29,143 nucleotides of DNA from the NCBI GenBank assembly GCA_037439945.1, contig JBBIVA010000034.1:1-29143 (forward strand), written 5' to 3'. Under the pieces are notes generated by a model, which was not told where the DNA came from, made no database searches, and worked only from the letters and a program-made list of their open reading frames with translations. Of this stretch, positions 25,482-29,143 are shown piece after piece; within the stretch, counting starts at the first letter, position 1, and each line of letters starts with the position of its first letter. The DNA comes from CALEUX01 sp037439945. GTDB taxonomy: Bacteria > Bacteroidota > Bacteroidia > Bacteroidales > Marinilabiliaceae. A program made the position numbers and the translations under genes.

Positions 25482-25514
25482 AAAAGGGCACGGCAGAAAT
25501 TCCGTGCCCTTTTT
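25482..25514 (+). terminator. Strong intrinsic terminator after the DUF2264 gene
   Basis: The arms AAAAGGGCACGG (25482-25493) and CCGTGCCCTTTT (25502-25513) are perfect complements with an 8-nt loop, and the 3' arm runs into TTTTTATTTTATT. The A-rich 5' arm means it could also stop transcription from the other direction. It ends the DUF2264 transcript and isolates it from the ABC gene. Confidence 0.88.
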
Positions 25515-25564
25515 ATTTTATTGAAATTAATGTGTTTACAAAAACCACTACCTTTCCGGTTTTT

Positions 25565-25693
25565 TCAGGAAACATTAATTGCCCCAGGATCAACTAAGGC
25601 CCCTTGATTTACTAAGAGCCAAAGATCAATGTAATTAATTGAAAACCTACTTGGGCAAAATTCTTCAAGTCTTCCAAACTGTTCGGCAAACAT
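25565..25693 (-). pseudogene. Possible gene remnant or small ORF (42 codons)
   Basis: On the minus strand an ATG at 25693 opens a 42-residue frame ending at TGA 25567-25565; the frame is open for 10 more codons upstream, to a TAA at 25726-25724. The predicted peptide begins MFAEQFGRLEEFCPSRF and continues INYIDLWLLVNQGALVDPG, which has the composition of a folded protein rather than of AT-rich non-coding sequence. I do not recognise the family. It may be the tail of a decayed gene, a small protein, or chance. Confidence 0.25.
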
Positions 25694-25754
25694 GTACGCC
25701 AGGAAAGTAGGGGTCTTTAAAATTTACCCCCAGATAAAAAATTAAACCAGTTAA

Positions 25755-25814
25755 TAATGGGTTAATATGTTTACTTTCTATTAAATCCTATTTTTTTGTA
25801 TATTCAACCCATTA
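25755..25814. repeat. 9-bp perfect inverted repeat upstream of the ABC gene
   Basis: TAATGGGTT (25755-25763) and AACCCATTA (25806-25814) are exact reverse complements with 42 nt between them, containing the possible -7-like box TATTTTTTTG. The symmetric placement around a likely promoter would suit a repressor that binds both half-sites, but this is inference. Confidence 0.4.
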
Positions 25815-25897
25815 AAAAACCGAACTTCAATATATCGGTTCAATAATTAACACAACCTGTTAAAAGGTTTATGTTTACAACAAAGCCGTAAAAACCC

Positions 25898-28800
25898 ATG
25901 AGCGAAGCCCTGCTTGAAGCCCTGATGCAGCTTTTTGCCCTACTCACTGACATACGTAAAGAGAGCAAAACAGGAAAGGCACGTTTTATAGTTGAAGATT
26001 TCCTTTCGCGGCAATTCAACACCGAATATGTTCAAAAATATCTGGGGCGATTTGACGTTTACCTAAACAGATATCACTCGAGCGTTTACACCGACGACCA
26101 ATCCCTTATTGAAAAACAAACACACGATAATCAATCGCGTATTCTCAACATATCAGCCAAAATAAACTCTGAACTTGAACAGGAGCCGAAGATACTTCTG
26201 TTTGTCCAATTACTCGATTTCTTAAAAAAAGATGATGAAATTGGTGAAGCAGAAGAAAGATTTGTGGATTTATTGGCCGATAAATTCAAAATAGAAAAAT
26301 CTGATTATACAAACTTAAAGAGTTTTATTCTTAAATCGCCGCTTGAAGTACCCGATAAAAGCACTGTAATGCTAATAAGCGGGCAAAATGAATCGCCACA
26401 TCCGGAAGTAAAGATACTTTACAATCCTAAGCAACAGGTTTTTGTATGGGTAATTCATGTTACCAGCACCAACTCATTCTTTTTCAGATATTCGGGGCCG
26501 CGGAACATGTACCTCAACGGGCATAAAGTTGAACAAAACAGAATTTATGCCTTGGCAGTTGGTTCAGTAATAAAAACATCAATGATGCCTCCTGTTTATT
26601 ACAGTCGCGTAGCTGAAAAGTTCATTCACCATGTAGATAAAGGTCGGATTATTTACAGGGCAGTTGATATTTCTTACAAATTCAATAACAACCAAACTGG
26701 TATTCATCCATTCAGCTTTACCGGCAGATCAGGCCAACTGGTTGGTATTATGGGCGGTAGCGGTACCGGTAAATCAACCCTTTTAAACGTACTAAACGGC
26801 AATTACAAACTTAGCCAGGGGGTTATTACTATTAACGGATACAATCTGCACACCGAAAAAAAAAATCTGCATGGTGTAATAGGATATGTACCTCAAGATG
26901 ACCTTCTTAAGGAAGAGCTTACTGTTTTTGAAAATCTGTGGTATAACGCCAGGCTTTGCTTCAATAATCTAAAACGTTCGGCAATAAAAAAAAGGGTGGA
27001 AGATGCCTTGCAGGATTTTGATTTGGTTGAAGCAAGAGATTTAATTGTTGGTACACCCCTCAATAAAATTCTTAGCGGTGGTCAGCGAAAACGATTAAAT
27101 ATAGCTCTTGAGTTAATACGGGAACCTTCAATTCTTTTTGTTGATGAACCTACATCAGGATTATCATCAATGGATTCAGAAAAAGTAATGCTTTTGTTAA
27201 AACGACAGGTTTTAAAGGGTAAACTAGTAATTATTAACATACACCAGCCATCATCAGAATTATACAAGATGCTGGATAAGCTGTTGATGATTGACAAAGG
27301 CGGACGAATTATCTACAGTGGCAACCCAATGGATGCCATAGCCTATTTTAAAAAAGAAGCAAGCTATGTAAACCCCGAAGAAAGAGAATGTTATGTTTGT
27401 GGAAATGTAAAAACCGAACAACCACTTCGTATTATTGAGGCCCGAATGGTTAACCCCTATGGCCGGCTTATTCGTCAACGTAAAGTAAGACCTGAGGAAT
27501 GGTATAAACTTTACATTGAGAATTTTGAAAATAAATACGAATGGAAATCGAAAAGGCAGATAGATAAAAAGGAACCATTACCCCAAAACCATTTTAGCAT
27601 ACCGGGACGCCGAAAACAGTTCAGGATTTTTGCTGTGCGTGATGCCTTCTCAAAACTTAAGGACAAACAATACCTTGCAATTAACATTTTGGAGGCACCG
27701 GTATTGGCATTAATCCTTGGTTTTTGCACAAAATTTCTGTTTGGCTCATCTGATAATCCCAACCTATACATTTTTGCTGAAAATGTTAATATTCCTGCAT
27801 ATTTGTTCATGTGCGTGGTAGTATCATTGTTTCTGGGATTAAACGTAAGCGCCGAAGAAATTATAAAAGACCGTAAATTACTAAAGAGAGAGTCATTTTT
27901 AAATTTGAGCCGTTTAAGTTTTTTAAACAGTAAAATAGTAGTGCTTTTTGCTATTTCGGCACTTCAAACCCTAAGTTTTGTTGTTATAGGTAATGCAATT
28001 CTCGAAATAAACGGGCTAACTTTTCATTATTGGATAATACTTTTTTCGGTTGCCTGTTTTTCAAATATGGTTGGGCTTAATATTAGCAGTGGTTTAAATT
28101 CGGTTGTGGCAATTTATGTTTTAATTCCTTTAATATTAGTTCCTCATTTGTTGTTTAGCGGTGTAATTGTAAACTTTGACAAGCTTCACAGTTCGCTTGC
28201 ATCACGTGAATTTGTACCCCGTATAGGTGATTTAATGGTTTCGCGATGGGGATATGAAGCTTTGGCAGTAAACCAGTTTAAAAACAACAGTTTCCAAAAA
28301 CAGTTTTTTGAGAGTGAAATGGCTATGAGCCAGGCATCATACTATGGTACAACATTAATTCCTGAGTTAATAAAGCAAAATGATGCCTGTTTATGGGCTC
28401 ATGAAAGAGAAAACAATGAAGTATTAAACCTTCACAAGGTTAATCTTATAAAAGGAATTACACAACTTAACCAAGTGTTTAATTTAAACCTTCCCGGTGA
28501 GGTATTTAAGCCCAAATCAACCTATTCAGCAAATTATTACAGCCAGATAAACAATTCACTTTTGAAAGCAAAAAAATATTTTAGCGGTCAATACAAATAC
28601 TTTAGCGGATTAAAAGATAAAAAAAACGAATTATTGGTTTCTAAATTGGGCTCAACAGAAAAAGTTGTTTCATTTAAACAGGATAATTATAATGAAGCCC
28701 TTGCCGAATGGGTTCTCGATAAAAAAGGACCAAAACAGTTTGAGTATACAGGCAACAAAATAATCCAAAAGAAAAACCCAATTTATAAAAGCCCAACCGG

Positions 28801-29011
28801 GAAATGGGGTAGGGCTCATTTTTATTCTCCGGTAAAACGATTCTGGAAATGGGAAATATCAACGCCTGTTTTTAATATTTTGGTAATTTGGTTTGGCATA
28901 GTTGTTTTGTATGCAGCCCTTTACCTTGATGTTTTAAGAAGGATTATCCACTATTTCGAAAACTTCAGGCTGCAACAACTAAATAAGAGACTGCAAAAAC
29001 TGGGAACGTAA
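25898..29011 (+). CDS. Fused TerB-like / FHA-like / ABCG-type ABC transporter (ATPase and permease)
   Basis: A 1037-residue single-chain half or full transporter. Residues 1-145 form a helical TerB/DjlA-like domain (LMQLFALLTDIRKESKTGKARFIVEDFL, then KKDDEIGEAEERFVDLLADKF). Residues 150-230 look like an FHA beta-sandwich, with the NMYLNGHKV turn but without the usual GR and SxxH phosphothreonine residues. The ABC ATPase follows: Walker A GGSGTGKS (286-293), signature LSGGQ (392-396), Walker B ILFVDE (412-417), and H-loop His449 in NIHQPSSE. The C-terminal half is an ABC-2/ABCG permease with about six to seven helices, and a large external loop (about 770-985) before the last helix (LVIWFGIVVLYAALYL). 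The substrate is unknown; ABCG-like exporters move lipids, polymers or drugs. It stands alone between a terminator-isolated gap and a 3' hairpin. Confidence 0.9.
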   Translation: MSEALLEALMQLFALLTDIRKESKTGKARFIVEDFLSRQFNTEYVQKYLGRFDVYLNRYHSSVYTDDQSLIEKQTHDNQSRILNISAKINSELEQEPKILLFVQLLDFLKKDDEIGEAEERFVDLLADKFKIEKSDYTNLKSFILKSPLEVPDKSTVMLISGQNESPHPEVKILYNPKQQVFVWVIHVTSTNSFFFRYSGPRNMYLNGHKVEQNRIYALAVGSVIKTSMMPPVYYSRVAEKFIHHVDKGRIIYRAVDISYKFNNNQTGIHPFSFTGRSGQLVGIMGGSGTGKSTLLNVLNGNYKLSQGVITINGYNLHTEKKNLHGVIGYVPQDDLLKEELTVFENLWYNARLCFNNLKRSAIKKRVEDALQDFDLVEARDLIVGTPLNKILSGGQRKRLNIALELIREPSILFVDEPTSGLSSMDSEKVMLLLKRQVLKGKLVIINIHQPSSELYKMLDKLLMIDKGGRIIYSGNPMDAIAYFKKEASYVNPEERECYVCGNVKTEQPLRIIEARMVNPYGRLIRQRKVRPEEWYKLYIENFENKYEWKSKRQIDKKEPLPQNHFSIPGRRKQFRIFAVRDAFSKLKDKQYLAINILEAPVLALILGFCTKFLFGSSDNPNLYIFAENVNIPAYLFMCVVVSLFLGLNVSAEEIIKDRKLLKRESFLNLSRLSFLNSKIVVLFAISALQTLSFVVIGNAILEINGLTFHYWIILFSVACFSNMVGLNISSGLNSVVAIYVLIPLILVPHLLFSGVIVNFDKLHSSLASREFVPRIGDLMVSRWGYEALAVNQFKNNSFQKQFFESEMAMSQASYYGTTLIPELIKQNDACLWAHERENNEVLNLHKVNLIKGITQLNQVFNLNLPGEVFKPKSTYSANYYSQINNSLLKAKKYFSGQYKYFSGLKDKKNELLVSKLGSTEKVVSFKQDNYNEALAEWVLDKKGPKQFEYTGNKIIQKKNPIYKSPTGKWGRAHFYSPVKRFWKWEISTPVFNILVIWFGIVVLYAALYLDVLRRIIHYFENFRLQQLNKRLQKLGT

Positions 29012-29018
29012 TTGAACT

Positions 29019-29043
29019 ATTACTAATATTTTTTATTAGTAAT
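29019..29043 (+). terminator. AT-rich hairpin after the ABC gene
   Basis: ATTACTAATA (29019-29028) and TATTAGTAAT (29034-29043) pair perfectly across a loop of five T, 7 bp after the ABC stop codon; one more T-A pair extends the stem. The stem is weak (one G-C pair per arm) and no T tract follows, so termination would be inefficient or would need another factor. Confidence 0.45.
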
Positions 29044-29113
29044 ATAATCAACTTGCAGTAAACAATTAACCGGAATTTAACATTTACTAATAATTAACGT
29101 GAGTTCGATGTAA

Positions 29114-29121
29114 TAATTTTG
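29114..29121 (+). promoter_or_regulatory. Possible promoter box for a gene beyond the right edge
   Basis: TAATTTTG matches TAnnTTTG. No TTTG -33 box is seen at the normal spacing. The 132 bp from 29012 to the window end hold no gene, so this box may serve a plus-strand gene outside the window. Confidence 0.28.
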
Positions 29122-29143
29122 TTATAAAATTTAAAGCATAGAG

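Larger units (their letters stand above)
25407..25897. other. 491-bp gap before the ABC transporter gene
   Basis: The gap starts with a strong intrinsic terminator (25482-25514). On the minus strand 25723-25565 is an open stretch of 53 codons with protein-like composition, possibly a decayed gene end. The right third holds a 9-bp inverted repeat (25755-25763 with 25806-25814) and a 6-bp hairpin AACCGA/TCGGTT (25818-25823 with 25835-25840), ahead of the ATG at 25898. The box TATTTTTTTG at 25789-25798 resembles TAnnTTTG with two extra bases. Confidence 0.6.

Overview
The window reads as a chromosomal segment of an AT-rich member of the Bacteroidota, probably a Bacteroidales/Marinilabiliales-like anaerobe or facultative organism. 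The evidence is the conserved purH-mreB-mreC-mreD-mrdA-rodA gene order, the Bacteroidota forms of Mpl, RodA and the zinc-less sirtuin, a TerB/FHA/ABCG-type fused transporter, DUF4097 and LPP20 envelope proteins, almost no Shine-Dalgarno sequences, and several promoter boxes of the Bacteroidota type TAnnTTTG. I see no rRNA, tRNA, CRISPR array, prophage or intact insertion sequence.

Layout. Positions 1-2650, minus strand: the murein ligase mpl, followed by a secreted DUF4097 protein built from an almost exact 18-residue repeat. A 464-bp divergent gap follows. Positions 3115-4744, plus strand: a metallo-beta-lactamase-fold hydrolase and comF. These converge on a sirtuin (4749-5435, minus). Positions 5547-13680, plus strand: a long compact run of purH, mreB, mreC, mreD, mrdA (PBP2), rodA and a YbhN-type membrane protein, so the complete rod-shape (elongasome) set in one probable transcription unit behind a purine gene. 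Positions 13691-22078, minus strand, read right to left: metH, metF, an aldehyde dehydrogenase, recX and a periplasmic LPP20-type protein. A divergent pair follows: an AraC-type regulator (22250-23125, minus) and a DUF2264 protein (23352-25406, plus), which ends at a strong terminator. The last gene is a 1037-residue ABC transporter (25898-29011, plus).

How they fit together. Mpl recycles murein peptide onto UDP-MurNAc, and MreBCD/PBP2/RodA build the lateral wall, so much of the window concerns peptidoglycan. MetH and MetF are consecutive one-carbon steps making methionine with cobalamin. PurH uses 10-formyl-THF, so it also touches folate metabolism. AraC/DUF2264 looks like a small regulated carbohydrate-related module without transport genes.

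Most genes are ordinary housekeeping genes. I do not see a clear-cut new multi-gene system. The points most worth a second look are the DUF4097 repeat protein, the AraC/DUF2264 pair with a 12-bp palindrome between them, the degenerate FHA domain in the ABC fusion, the two-part LPP20 protein, a candidate pair of mutually exclusive helices in the metH leader, and the repeat-containing gaps at 15083-15397 and 25407-25897.
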